Shown one piece after another: positions 21,853 to 30,055 of a stretch of DNA of 32,716 nucleotides. Both the position numbers and the translations under genes were made by a program. This stretch comes from a virus. Below the pieces are notes generated by a model. It ran no database searches. It was not told where the DNA came from and worked only from the letters and a program-made list of their open reading frames with translations. The DNA lies in the IMG/VR virus record IMGVR_UViG_3300025120_000272, positions 1 through 32,716 of that record; one strand, written 5' to 3'. The number at the start of each line of letters is the position of its first letter. Position 1 is the stretch's first letter.

Positions 21853-22611
21853 TCAGTGATTATTATATGATCCTACGTGTCCTGAAAACCAGGGCAATAT
21901 TAAATCTTGTTGTTTAACATATCCCCATTTATTAATTGATTCCACGGCTGAGTCAGGTAACAGATCTAAATTAGCTAAATCTCTCCAGGAAGTAGTTCTA
22001 GGATCTTGAGGTTTGACTTCACCCTTATAAACTACTGCTTTGATCCAAGGATCACGTAGATCTTTAATAAACAATCCAGACTTACAGTCCCATCCACTAA
22101 CTGCTAACATATGAATTAAATTAACCAGAGTATAATGATGATATTCATTATTTGGATTTGAAATGTCATGGCGATTATACTTGATATTTGTGGTTTGGGG
22201 AATCTGTAGTGCTAACATACCATTTAGGTTGCATAAATCCCACCAATGTCGCAGTGTGGATATAGGGTTAAGAGCATATTGAAAACTGTTATGGCTAGTA
22301 ATAACGTCATACTGTTCACTATCTAATCCGGTATTTTCCATATCTAATTTTAGATGAGTAACATTGCTGTGTTTAACATCAAACTTAGCTTGATCATCAA
22401 TCACAAAAGTTTTAATATTTAACGGCTGAGCCTTACCGGTCGTGTCAACATCTGGATCTGTTTCTCTGGTTGCCCACCATTCAGCATCTAGACCTGCACC
22501 ACCTCCCATATCAGCAACAGTATTAACGGATATCATAAACTCATAAAAGGTTTCTATAACATCCAACATTTCACGTGAATGAATATGACTTTCTTGCGGA
22601 GTCTCAAACAT
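21853..22611 (-). CDS. Class I SAM-dependent methyltransferase
   Basis: 252 aa. VADMGGGAGLDAEWW (about 34-48) is SAM motif I; LKLDMENTGLDSEQYDVITSHN gives the motif II/IV acidic region before SFQYALNP; NLNGMLALQIPQ matches the post-motif strand of small-molecule methyltransferases. The C-terminal part is specific to this family. It is the last gene of the gp32-uvsX-uvsY transcript, joined to uvsY by a 1-nt overlap. The target is unknown; it could be a sugar, a nucleotide or a protein. Confidence 0.78.
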   Translation of the reverse strand: MFETPQESHIHSREMLDVIETFYEFMISVNTVADMGGGAGLDAEWWATRETDPDVDTTGKAQPLNIKTFVIDDQAKFDVKHSNVTHLKLDMENTGLDSEQYDVITSHNSFQYALNPISTLRHWWDLCNLNGMLALQIPQTTNIKYNRHDISNPNNEYHHYTLVNLIHMLAVSGWDCKSGLFIKDLRDPWIKAVVYKGEVKPQDPRTTSWRDLANLDLLPDSAVESINKWGYVKQQDLILPWFSGHVGSYNNH

Positions 22612-23063
22612 TACAGTTGTATATCTTCCATGCCACTGGCTCTTAATCTGACTACATGTCCTAACATAAAGTTTTTACTTTCAAGTCCTTTCATTATACC
22701 TAGCCATTGATTTCTAAGTAAAGCAATGTCATTGATCAGTGTTTCGTATTCAATTACTTCATCTTCGCCATCAACATACTTTTCGGCATCTCTCGATGTT
22801 AATGCTCTTTGATATGCTTCTAGATATTTCTGAAAGTGCTTACGTCTAATTTTACGTAATTGTATGTTTAGAAAGTTAAGCACTGCTTCAATTTCTTGCA
22901 ATTGATGAAATCGATGTTCAGTTACTCCTGGTAAATCACTAAGATTCTTTTCCACATATCCGTAGATACTGACATCTTTCTTGGCACTTTCTAATTCATT
23001 TCGATAGTACATTATGAAATCAGGTAAATTACCAATATTATCAACTACTTTATTATACCACAT
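22611..23063 (-). CDS. uvsY: UvsY recombination mediator
   Basis: 150 aa (T4 UvsY 137), helical and basic in the centre. The segment LNIQLRKIRRKHFQKYLEAYQRAL matches the basic DNA-binding region of UvsY, and the C-terminus NQWLGIMKGLESKNFMLGHVVRLRASG parallels T4 UvsY YWGILLDFCSGALDAIKSRGFAIKHIQDMRA in order, with small identities (W, GI, F..H). UvsY helps load UvsX onto gp32-coated single strands. Position two genes after uvsX and with gp32 in the same operon supports it. Confidence 0.75.
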   Translation of the reverse strand: MWYNKVVDNIGNLPDFIMYYRNELESAKKDVSIYGYVEKNLSDLPGVTEHRFHQLQEIEAVLNFLNIQLRKIRRKHFQKYLEAYQRALTSRDAEKYVDGEDEVIEYETLINDIALLRNQWLGIMKGLESKNFMLGHVVRLRASGMEDIQL

Positions 23064-23332
23064 TAGTAGTTGTCCTCATCGTCCTCATCATCCTGTTCAT
23101 CACCCCAAGTATCTAGACCATCGTCTTCTTCTTCCTCGTCTAACACATATTCTGATACTGCATTTTTAATAGCTTCGTCTTGACCTAATTCACTAGCTTT
23201 AATTGCTTCTCCGTCAAATCCTAAGTTATCAATTAGTGCATTAACAACATCAATACCTGCTTGTTCTTCATCTGAGATATGTTCTTTAACTGCTAGCCAC
23301 ACTTCAGAGGCTGTTACTAGTGGTTCAGACAT
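23063..23332 (-). CDS. Small acidic-tailed protein between uvsX and uvsY
   Basis: 89 aa from ATG 23332 (GAGGAGG ribosome-binding site 10 nt upstream, within the uvsX end); the longer frame from 23365 lies in uvsX and is rejected. The N-terminal 60 residues are helical (TASEVWLAVKEHISDEEQAG). The last 25 are almost all Asp/Glu with a single DTWGD. An acidic tail of this kind can mimic DNA or dock to gp32/UvsX. The role is inferred from location and composition only. Confidence 0.65.
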   Translation of the reverse strand: MSEPLVTASEVWLAVKEHISDEEQAGIDVVNALIDNLGFDGEAIKASELGQDEAIKNAVSEYVLDEEEEDDGLDTWGDEQDDEDDEDNY

Positions 23333-23333
23333 T

Positions 23334-24461
23334 TTATTTTTCCTCCTCTGCCATCTTTGTTTCAACTACAACTTCTGGTGCTTGCTGTTCTACGGCAGTG
23401 TCATCCATGGTTTCCATTTCTTCAATACTTATATCGTCTGCTACTTTTCCGTAACTAGCCATAACTTTATCTAAACAGCCGTTCTCGTTTAGTTCCCAGG
23501 CTTTACGAAACTGTTTAATTTCGTTTTCGCTATCTGCTTCTCCGAAACGTAATCTGTTACCGTCTTTGACTAGTAAGCCTGCTTTTTCTGCCATATCAAC
23601 TAGGCCACTATAAGGACTCATACCTGTTGAATAGGGAATCTTAACTTGAACACCTTCAAATGGTTTAGCATATCGTGTTTTCATTACTTTACAGCCTGCT
23701 CTGATACCTTTAACATCTGATATCTTGTTACCTAGCTCATCTTCTTTTAGTTTAAGTTTTTTCATAGCAACAACAATACTGGATGCGTAAATAAAACCTT
23801 GTCCGCCTGATATCTTATCATCTGGATCAAACATATCTTGTGATGCGTATGTGTGATTAGTTGCCACAATACCAATATTAAGTGCTCCGATCATGTTAAC
23901 AGTATTACGCACAAGTGATGTTAGTGCTTTGGGCTTACGACCCATATCACCTTTCATGTCACCTGCTTCAAACTGGTTAACATCTGTAGGTGTTAGTAAC
24001 ATACCCAAACTATCAATAACAAATAACACCTTAGGTCTATTTTCCTCAGGCATGTCTCTGTATTCTTTTACAAACTCAGAAACAGTTTTAGCCACATCAT
24101 CGATCATGGCCATGTTTAATTTAAGTAGTTTATCATCTGATGTATCTACGCCTAAGGCGTGTAACCAGCTTTCGTCTAGTGCGTTTTCGCTATCAACCAG
24201 GATAACATAGATTCCTTGTTCCTGTGCATTTTTAATAATGTTGCCTGAACAAATATATGATTTACCTGCTCCAGATTCTCCAGCAAATACTGTTACCTTG
24301 CCTAACGGAATACCTTTGTTAAAGTCTCCACTAATTAAATAGTTTAAAGCAAAATTACCTGTTGAAATCCAATCTGTTGGGTCATTGAAACCTAAACTCA
24401 TTCCAGGAATGCTTTTAGTAATACTTTTTCTAAATTTACTTGCGTCAAATGGTTTAGCCAT
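23334..24461 (-). CDS. uvsX: UvsX RecA-like recombinase
   Basis: 375 aa (T4 UvsX about 390). Walker A GESGAGKS at 61-68, catalytic Glu region VDSENALDESW, Walker B KVLFVIDSLGML, and the loop L1/L2 area FEAGDMKGDMGRK ... ISGGQGFIYASS fit the RecA fold. The protein forms filaments on single-stranded DNA and drives strand exchange in recombination-dependent replication. Good AGGAG before ATG 24461. Translationally linked to the small acidic gene (stop and start 1 nt apart). Acidic, disordered C-terminus (EEMETMDDTA...). Confidence 0.95.
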   Translation of the reverse strand: MAKPFDASKFRKSITKSIPGMSLGFNDPTDWISTGNFALNYLISGDFNKGIPLGKVTVFAGESGAGKSYICSGNIIKNAQEQGIYVILVDSENALDESWLHALGVDTSDDKLLKLNMAMIDDVAKTVSEFVKEYRDMPEENRPKVLFVIDSLGMLLTPTDVNQFEAGDMKGDMGRKPKALTSLVRNTVNMIGALNIGIVATNHTYASQDMFDPDDKISGGQGFIYASSIVVAMKKLKLKEDELGNKISDVKGIRAGCKVMKTRYAKPFEGVQVKIPYSTGMSPYSGLVDMAEKAGLLVKDGNRLRFGEADSENEIKQFRKAWELNENGCLDKVMASYGKVADDISIEEMETMDDTAVEQQAPEVVVETKMAEEEK

Positions 24462-24511
24462 CTCTTTCTCCTAATTCAATATCTTTATATTACGTTATCA
24501 GTAGTTATCTA

Positions 24512-24529
24512 AGCGATGTTTCCACCGCT
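24512..24529 (-). other. RNA hairpin with GAAA tetraloop between gp32 and uvsX
   Basis: Minus strand AGCGGTG-GAAA-CATCGCT: 7-bp stem (one G-U) closed by a GNRA tetraloop, in the 83-nt gap before uvsX. No U-tract follows, so it is more likely a message-stabilising or attenuating element than a full terminator. Confidence 0.5.
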
Positions 24530-24544
24530 CGATAATCTAATCTA

Positions 24545-25582
24545 TTAAGACGACTGTCTTGAACGGATCATTGCAAGTATATCTTCTGCTTTTGACCCTG
24601 ATGCCGCAGGTGCCGCTTCAGTTGCAGGTGCTTTTTCAGCTACTGGTGCTGGTGCTGTTTCAGCTACTGGTGTCGCTTCAGTTGCAGGCGCCGGTGCTAC
24701 TTCTGCTTTAGCAGTTACATCTGCTGTGGCAGTTACTGCTGGTGTAGCTTTCGGTGTGCTATATGCTTCTGAGGTTCCACTTGACGCTGGTGCTTGCATT
24801 CCATATGGACGGAAATATGCACCAAATTTTTCTGCATCATATGGTCTACCATCTACTGATGCTTCAAACATTTCTTTCATAACTTTAAGTTCAACTTCAC
24901 TTGGTTTCTTAGGAAGAAAGTCATTTAAATTATGTAAGCCATGTGTTTCAATGGCCGCTTGTTCTACTTCTGTAAGTGCTGTTTCCTTACGTGCCCATGT
25001 TGACGTTGTATAATCAGCATATCCACCTTTTTGTGTTTTAACAACACGGAAATCGATACCACGCAAGTAGTCTGTTGGTAACTCTTCCATTTCTGGATCC
25101 ATTAATGCTGTTTTAATAATATTAAAAATTTGTGGACTCATTACAAATCTACGTATTGGATTTTCAGGTGTGTTATCATCTGCTAATGGATTCTCTCTTA
25201 CAAAGCCTTGGAATATGTAAGAACGTTTTTTCCAATACTTACGACCCATTTCTTCTAGTGAACTATCTTTGAACCAAGTTCTTACTTCTGCTAGAATTGG
25301 ACATGACTCACCCCACATTTCTATACATGGAATTTGTACCTGTACTTGTTTAGTATCCATTTCACCTTTAATACCATTAAATGGTAAACGTATCATGTTA
25401 CGTTCTACCCAAAAGAATGAATTGTTTGGATCACTGTCTGGTAAAAATCGTAAAGTAGATGTTGCTCCTTCTGAGATATTCCAGTGTGGATAGATAGCGT
25501 TATCGCCACCACCTTGTGAATTATTTGATGTTCTTGCTTCTGCTTGTGTGAGTTTAGCTCGAATTTCTGCTAAAGATGCCAT
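24545..25582 (-). CDS. 32: Single-stranded DNA-binding protein (gp32)
   Basis: 345 aa (T4 gp32 is 301). Start ATG 25582, with AAGGAG 9 nt upstream; the 60-nt longer frame lies over the transcription start and is rejected. The N-terminal helix LAEIRAKLTQAEART and the core with WNISEGATSTLRFLPD, FWVER, and the C-P-x-x pair CIEMWGESCP (only two Cys; the T4 His-Cys3 zinc site is not complete) resemble the gp32 OB-fold. Y/F-rich strands (YWKKRSYIFQGFV) match DNA-contacting aromatic residues. The C-terminal third is an Ala/Pro/Thr/Glu linker ending KAEDILAMIRSRQ. Binds lagging-strand DNA and recruits UvsX, UvsY and other partners. Confidence 0.82.
   Translation of the reverse strand: MASLAEIRAKLTQAEARTSNNSQGGGDNAIYPHWNISEGATSTLRFLPDSDPNNSFFWVERNMIRLPFNGIKGEMDTKQVQVQIPCIEMWGESCPILAEVRTWFKDSSLEEMGRKYWKKRSYIFQGFVRENPLADDNTPENPIRRFVMSPQIFNIIKTALMDPEMEELPTDYLRGIDFRVVKTQKGGYADYTTSTWARKETALTEVEQAAIETHGLHNLNDFLPKKPSEVELKVMKEMFEASVDGRPYDAEKFGAYFRPYGMQAPASSGTSEAYSTPKATPAVTATADVTAKAEVAPAPATEATPVAETAPAPVAEKAPATEAAPAASGSKAEDILAMIRSRQSS
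24612..24690 (-). repeat. Imperfect direct repeats coding the Ala/Pro-rich gp32 linker
   Basis: Two copies each of GCTTCAGTTGCAGG(T/C)GC and TTTCAGCTACTGGTG (as read on the plus strand) alternate in this stretch, coding the ATEA/VAETAPAP type repeats. Such repeats allow linker length to change by slippage. Confidence 0.6.
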
Positions 25583-25649
25583 AATGTGTTTCTCCTTAAA
25601 TGTGCCATAATGTTTAGTTTTTAATGTGTATAAATCATACAACAGTTAT

Positions 25650-25678
25650 ATTATATGATACTTTATTTAGCTTTGCAA
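25650..25678 (-). promoter_or_regulatory. Sigma70-type promoter for the gp32-uvsX-uvsY operon
   Basis: Minus strand TTGCAA (25673-25678), 17-nt spacer, TATAAT (25650-25655). +1 near 25643 leaves a leader of about 60 nt before ATG 25582 that contains AAGGAG. Unlike the uvsW and 62-aa gene promoters, this one has a full leader, where gp32 could bind to control its own translation as in T4 (inference). Confidence 0.75.
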
Positions 25679-25709
25679 TAGTTATATTAGTATATTTTAC
25701 CAAAGTCGT

Positions 25710-25744
25710 AAAAAAAGAGTATAACTTATCTATAGTATACTCTT
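25710..25744 (-). terminator. Intrinsic terminator after the 569-aa structural gene
   Basis: Minus strand AAGAGTATA (from 25744 down) pairs with TATACTCTT (down to 25715), 9-bp stem with a 12-nt loop, immediately followed by a T-run (A-run 25710-25714 on plus). It sits 25 nt after the stop at 25769 and just upstream of the gp32 promoter, separating late and early units. Confidence 0.8.
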
Positions 25745-25768
25745 CCCTTACAGTTCTTTTTTAAGGAA

Positions 25769-27478
25769 CTATCTAGCCAACCTAAGTATTGCTTTTAATT
25801 CATCTTCTCGTACTTCATATTTTTTACCATTTACTTCAAACTCTGCTTCGCCTGAGGCTTTTGCTTGTGCTAATTTTTTAGTAAATTCATTGCCTTCATC
25901 AATACCAGCCGCTTTAAGAAATCTTTTTTTATCAAAGCGTGGGTTTTGTTTAGCAAACATATCAGCATGATGATTAGCTAATTCTTTTCTCTTATCTTGA
26001 TCTGGATTTGCTTTAAGCAAGTCTGCTACCATTTGAAAGTCTTTTCTTGTAGGCCCTTCATATACTTCCATGTCCTTATCCTCTGTTGGTTCGTCTTCCA
26101 TTTTCATTTTACTAATGTATGCTGGTTTATTTGGATCCATTGCTAGTCCTGGTGTTTTAACTTCTTCCCAATCTGATTTTTTCATTTTATATTTCTTTTC
26201 AAATTCTTCGTCTGAGGAATGTTGTAAGTCATAGTGTAAGTCTTTCATTTTGCCTTCTTCTAGATCAGCGTCTTCCATTGGTATATCAACATCTCTTGCG
26301 TCCCACTCTGCTTCAGCATCTGCTTGGCATTCATCTCTATACTTTTCGTCTGAGCATTTAGTTACACGCACTGTGTTTTGTTCTTTATCTACTTCAGCAG
26401 TATATTTAATTGTTGTTGGTCTTTCTCCTCTTAATTGGTTTACTGCTGGTATTTTAATTTCACCGTCAAATTCATCAGGATCAAAACCTTCAAGTGCAGT
26501 AATATCCTCTGCCCAATTGTTAAATTCGCTAATTTCTTTCATAACTGAGTTCCTTGATTCGAGTTTGTTTAGTACCGGAATAGCTTGTTCAATTCTGGTA
26601 TCTAGTAATGTTTCTGTAAACATGTCACGTATTTGATCTGTGATTTCAACATGCTCCTGTGTTTGTTCTGGGTCAAATGCGTTAAACTGTTCTTTGTATC
26701 CTCTACGACCTATCATTCTTTTTACTTTCTTTTTAAGATCAGCATAGTGTCTAACACCGGCCTCTGCCATAACGCTTGTACCTGCATCTGTAAATTCTTT
26801 ACCTCTACTTGCTCTCACAAAATTAGCTAGCACTCCTATATCTGATACTAATTCACAAATATATTGGCCAAAGTGATCATGTGGTGACCCACCTTCGCTT
26901 ACGTGTCTTGCCATTGCACGACCAGCAAACAATTTAGTGAAAGGTAGTTTAAAACGTTCACCATCTGAATTTTCAACATATAGAGCTTTTATATTTCTAT
27001 AACGTTGATCTCCTGCCTCTTCATCAATTGGTTTTGAGTGTACTATTTTAAGTTTTGCTTCTTTAGTAGGTTTGGTATAACTTGTATTCTTGTAACCGTA
27101 GTATTTAGATTCTTCTACCTGGCTTCTTGACTGCATTGCATATTTTAGTTTATTCATATTTTTTAAATCAAATCCTAACATGTTACGTCTAGCAAAATGT
27201 CTTAGTTGATAAAGAAAGTCGTACCATTCTGCTTTATGATCTAGGTCCATTCCTTTACCAAGTGTGTCACCGTAAAATACTTCTAGGTTACCATCACCGG
27301 TAATAGTAACTACAACAGTACCATAGTTATTATCATCAGCAGTATAGTCAAAGCTAAACAATTCTGCTTTTTTAGGTTCAGCAGTTTCTTTTCCTTTATT
27401 GTCTCTGGTTACTAGTTCAAAGTTCTTAGTAGTTAAAAGATCAAATAAATTTTGATTAATGTTTTCTGTGGATATCAT
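25769..27478 (-). CDS. Putative virion structural protein, 569 aa
   Basis: Large soluble protein directly after terminase. N-terminal half is mixed alpha/beta (VVVTITGDGNLEVFYGD; WYDFLYQLRHFARRNML; HYADLKKKVKRMIGRRGY); the middle is acidic. Residues around 408-440 (ADLEEGKMKDLHYDLQHSSDEEFEKKY) form a charged helix with an L-E-E|G site of the prohead-protease type. The C-terminus (VNGKKYEVREDELKAILRLAR) is a compact basic/aliphatic tail. No enzymatic motif. The preceding GATAAATA octamer is placed for leaderless late expression, and the terminator follows. Likely a head- or neck-associated protein, cleaved or processed; exact role unknown. Confidence 0.6.
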   Translation of the reverse strand: MISTENINQNLFDLLTTKNFELVTRDNKGKETAEPKKAELFSFDYTADDNNYGTVVVTITGDGNLEVFYGDTLGKGMDLDHKAEWYDFLYQLRHFARRNMLGFDLKNMNKLKYAMQSRSQVEESKYYGYKNTSYTKPTKEAKLKIVHSKPIDEEAGDQRYRNIKALYVENSDGERFKLPFTKLFAGRAMARHVSEGGSPHDHFGQYICELVSDIGVLANFVRASRGKEFTDAGTSVMAEAGVRHYADLKKKVKRMIGRRGYKEQFNAFDPEQTQEHVEITDQIRDMFTETLLDTRIEQAIPVLNKLESRNSVMKEISEFNNWAEDITALEGFDPDEFDGEIKIPAVNQLRGERPTTIKYTAEVDKEQNTVRVTKCSDEKYRDECQADAEAEWDARDVDIPMEDADLEEGKMKDLHYDLQHSSDEEFEKKYKMKKSDWEEVKTPGLAMDPNKPAYISKMKMEDEPTEDKDMEVYEGPTRKDFQMVADLLKANPDQDKRKELANHHADMFAKQNPRFDKKRFLKAAGIDEGNEFTKKLAQAKASGEAEFEVNGKKYEVREDELKAILRLAR

Positions 27479-27483
27479 GTCAG

Positions 27484-27491
27484 TATTTATC
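27484..27491 (-). promoter_or_regulatory. Late-type promoter octamer GATAAATA
   Basis: GATAAATA-CTGAC-ATG on the minus strand, between the terminase stop and ATG 27478. T4 spacing puts +1 exactly on the start codon, i.e. leaderless. Confidence 0.7.
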
Positions 27492-29060
27492 TTAAAACAT
27501 TATAAACGGCATCGGGTCAATTTTGCTATCGCTATGATCTGTCATTGACTCTCCGATACTCTTATGATAATTCTGTATCTGTTGTAACATCCTGACTGCT
27601 AACACTGTTGCCATAACCAGATCGTCATGCTCTCCAGGTTTGGCCGCATAGCTAGTACCATGTGCTACAAAGTTTTTAAGTTCACTAATTAAAGGTCTAG
27701 ATTTAACTTTTAATCTACCTTGCTCCAATAGGGTTTTAAATTTACTACATGCTGATAATTTGCTTTTATTTGTTGTATTAAATCCTTTACGATAACGTCT
27801 GCCTGCACCAGCTTTTTTATCTTCGCTTAGAAACACACCTTTAATGTTATCTTCTCCATAGTCTGCTATAGATATTAAAGCGGCTTCTCCTATGGTATTG
27901 TTTTCCACTGAGTAATAGATATTATTTTGTTCACCTACACGACTTTCTAATACCTTAATCATGTCAGCAAATATTCTAACCTGTTCAGGTATTGTTGTTT
28001 TATTATGTTTCCATTCTGCTACCTGTGTAAATGTTGTTGCGTCAAATACTTGCATGGCCGCATAATCGCCACCTGTTCCCAAACTTGGATCCCAACTTAC
28101 CACATATAAATGATCAGGTTGTATTGTTCCAAACCAGCGTACTTGTCCAGTTTTTTCTGAGGGTTCTTCACCTTCCAATGACATTAGATGTATTGGAGCA
28201 ATCAGTGTTTCATCATTGATGATGAATTCACAATCCATCTCACGTCTAAAACGTTCTTCACCTAGTTTAGCACGTTCTTCATCTGCCCATTCATCATCTC
28301 TATCGGGGTGTTCTTTCCAATATGAACGAAATGGTTTAAATCCGTTGACTCCTAGTTTTGTTTCGTTACCGTGCGTATCCTCTGTTTTGTTGGCGCCTTT
28401 CCATAGTAATGCAAATTGATCTTCATCTGAGTTAGGTGTTGATGTAATAATTGCTTTACCGCCAGTTGCCAGAGTAGGAGATATTGAAGTCCAAAATTCA
28501 CGAGCAATGGTAGGTCTGACAAAAGCAAACTCATCACAGTACAGCATTGATATACTCATACCTCGACCAGTATTTTCAGTTGTTGTTTGTGCCACTATAC
28601 GACTGCCATTATCAAATTCTATACTACCTTTATTATAACTAACAGCACCTGCTCTGATATGATCCGGGCATGCTTCGTAGGCATATCTAACACGTTGCAT
28701 GATTTCTTGTGCACCTGCATATTTGTGTGCGGCGACTAGTATTGTTGCATCTGGTACAAACATGGCATACCATAACAAATATCCTGCGGCTGATGTCGAC
28801 TTACCTGTTTGTCTAGGCATCATTGATATTGAATAACGATAGTTATGATATACATCTATCAAACGACTTTGATATTCAAATGGTTCGTATTTGATACCTC
28901 CTCGTGTAGGATGCTGTATGTGAAAGAAATTTTGCATAAAGTATTTGGCCCCGTTGGTAGGGTCTGCACATTGTGCAAATTCATTTACTTGTTTTTGAGT
29001 GTATGTGGACTTTTTATGGGCTTTCTTAATAAGAACGCCGTCTAGTGATTTGCTAGCCAT
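27492..29060 (-). CDS. 17: Terminase large subunit (T4 gp17)
   Basis: 522 aa (T4 gp17 is 610). ATPase: Walker A PRQTGKST at 82-89 and Walker B SMLYCDEF at 171-178 with catalytic E177, then the coupling motif IITSTPN near 204-210. RNase H-like nuclease: D324 (VSWDPSLG), E386 (SVENN) and D479/D480 (EHDDLV), in the order of the T4 gp17 triad. It translocates and cuts concatemeric DNA during head filling. No gp16 (small subunit) gene is recognisable beside it. It overlaps the SGNH-like gene upstream by 1 nt. Confidence 0.96.
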   Translation of the reverse strand: MASKSLDGVLIKKAHKKSTYTQKQVNEFAQCADPTNGAKYFMQNFFHIQHPTRGGIKYEPFEYQSRLIDVYHNYRYSISMMPRQTGKSTSAAGYLLWYAMFVPDATILVAAHKYAGAQEIMQRVRYAYEACPDHIRAGAVSYNKGSIEFDNGSRIVAQTTTENTGRGMSISMLYCDEFAFVRPTIAREFWTSISPTLATGGKAIITSTPNSDEDQFALLWKGANKTEDTHGNETKLGVNGFKPFRSYWKEHPDRDDEWADEERAKLGEERFRREMDCEFIINDETLIAPIHLMSLEGEEPSEKTGQVRWFGTIQPDHLYVVSWDPSLGTGGDYAAMQVFDATTFTQVAEWKHNKTTIPEQVRIFADMIKVLESRVGEQNNIYYSVENNTIGEAALISIADYGEDNIKGVFLSEDKKAGAGRRYRKGFNTTNKSKLSACSKFKTLLEQGRLKVKSRPLISELKNFVAHGTSYAAKPGEHDDLVMATVLAVRMLQQIQNYHKSIGESMTDHSDSKIDPMPFIMF

Positions 29061-29848
29061 TATACAATTTCCTCTGACAACTTAGTTGATTGTTTAATAT
29101 AAAATTGCTCAGGCACATCACGTTCGTAAGTTGGATTATAACCATTCAGTGTTTGTTCTTTCCAATCAAGATATATTTTTTTAACATGCTCTTGTGTTTG
29201 TTCGCTTACAGGATTATCAAATATGTGTTGCAGATAAGTTAAATGCTGTAATAATGTAGGATGATTATCTACCTGTGCTGATATAAGATCTTTGTCATTG
29301 GGTGTATTGGCATTTATTAAATTACCACCATATATTGCATCTGCATAACTTGTTTTAACCTTAAGAAAAATCTTTTGCTGTTTTTTCATAAAATTTTCTA
29401 ATCCAAATGGTATCAGTCTATCAATACTAAACATGTGATGATTTGTTTTATTTTCTAAGTAACCATCAATGAGATTAATCAATGACATATCTTTTAATAG
29501 AAAATGTTCGTCTGAACAGAAATTCATTACAAACTCCTTAGGGTATGTATCATCATTATATATGTTACCATCACCTGTCCACCCTTGTTCCGTCCATCTA
29601 TCTTCTCTTGCATAAGTTGACCAACACACTAATACCAGATCATCTTTAGTAAATTTGTAAACATTATCTGTTTGAGAAATTCTATTAGCAATGTAAGAAT
29701 TTCCTGCTCCACCTCTTCCTAAATTATAAAAAGGAATATCTAAATCATATGCTAATATATTTGCCCAAGTTCCCCACTGCCAAAATTTAGTAAAACTGCA
29801 CCCAAATGTAAATAATCTTTTAGGTTTTTCGTTGTACAGCGTTTTCAT
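29060..29848 (-). CDS. SGNH-like protein, second copy
   Basis: 262 aa. LFTFGCSFTKFWQWGTWANIL (about 12-32) has the GxS nucleophile region, but GCS replaces the canonical GDS. YNLGRGGAGNSYIANRI supplies the block II Gly and an Asn; LVLVCWSTYAREDRW replaces block III. A clear DxxH near the C-terminus is not visible (DNHPTLLQHL is a candidate). So hydrolase activity is uncertain. Such SGNH-like proteins are frequent in marine myoviruses from general knowledge. Different from the protein at 5438-6169 and not a close duplicate. Overlaps gp17 by 1 nt and the small gene by 1 nt. Confidence 0.55.
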   Translation of the reverse strand: MKTLYNEKPKRLFTFGCSFTKFWQWGTWANILAYDLDIPFYNLGRGGAGNSYIANRISQTDNVYKFTKDDLVLVCWSTYAREDRWTEQGWTGDGNIYNDDTYPKEFVMNFCSDEHFLLKDMSLINLIDGYLENKTNHHMFSIDRLIPFGLENFMKKQQKIFLKVKTSYADAIYGGNLINANTPNDKDLISAQVDNHPTLLQHLTYLQHIFDNPVSEQTQEHVKKIYLDWKEQTLNGYNPTYERDVPEQFYIKQSTKLSEEIV

Positions 29849-30051
29849 TATTTCTTTTTAGGCATTGGGTTCTCACCTGTTAAACGAGGTTGTGCAAACC
29901 ATAACTTAAACCATTCTTCAGTACCTGGTCGTATTTTATGTTTTCTCTGATATGCAGATTTTTCGGAGGCTACTCGGCTTATGTTTTCTCCCATTGAATT
30001 ACCATGTTGATCAGTAACTCCTGCTAATTTTTTTAAATCATTAATATCCAT
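29848..30051 (-). CDS. Small basic protein, 67 aa
   Basis: ATG 30051. N-terminus MDINDLKKLAGV, then a charged middle and a C-terminal signature-like IRPGTEEWFKLWFAQPRLTG ending in PMPKKK. Net basic, helical, no known domain. It sits two genes upstream of terminase in the late-gene direction, with 1-nt overlap downstream and 4 nt spacing upstream. A packaging-related role would fit its location but is unproven. Confidence 0.65.
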   Translation of the reverse strand: MDINDLKKLAGVTDQHGNSMGENISRVASEKSAYQRKHKIRPGTEEWFKLWFAQPRLTGENPMPKKK

Positions 30052-30055
30052 ACTA

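Noticed and set aside
24598-24720. Possible CRISPR-like or regulatory repeat array
   Set aside because: The repeats are in frame and code for an Ala/Pro linker; no spacers or even spacing.
25583-25642. Longer gp32 start at 25642
   Set aside because: It begins at the predicted transcription start; the AAGGAG-ATG at 25582 gives a normal gp32 N-terminus.
26250-26830. Plus-strand frames of 128 and 65 codons opposite the 569-aa gene
   Set aside because: Low-complexity Ser-rich shadows of the acidic minus-strand reading frame.
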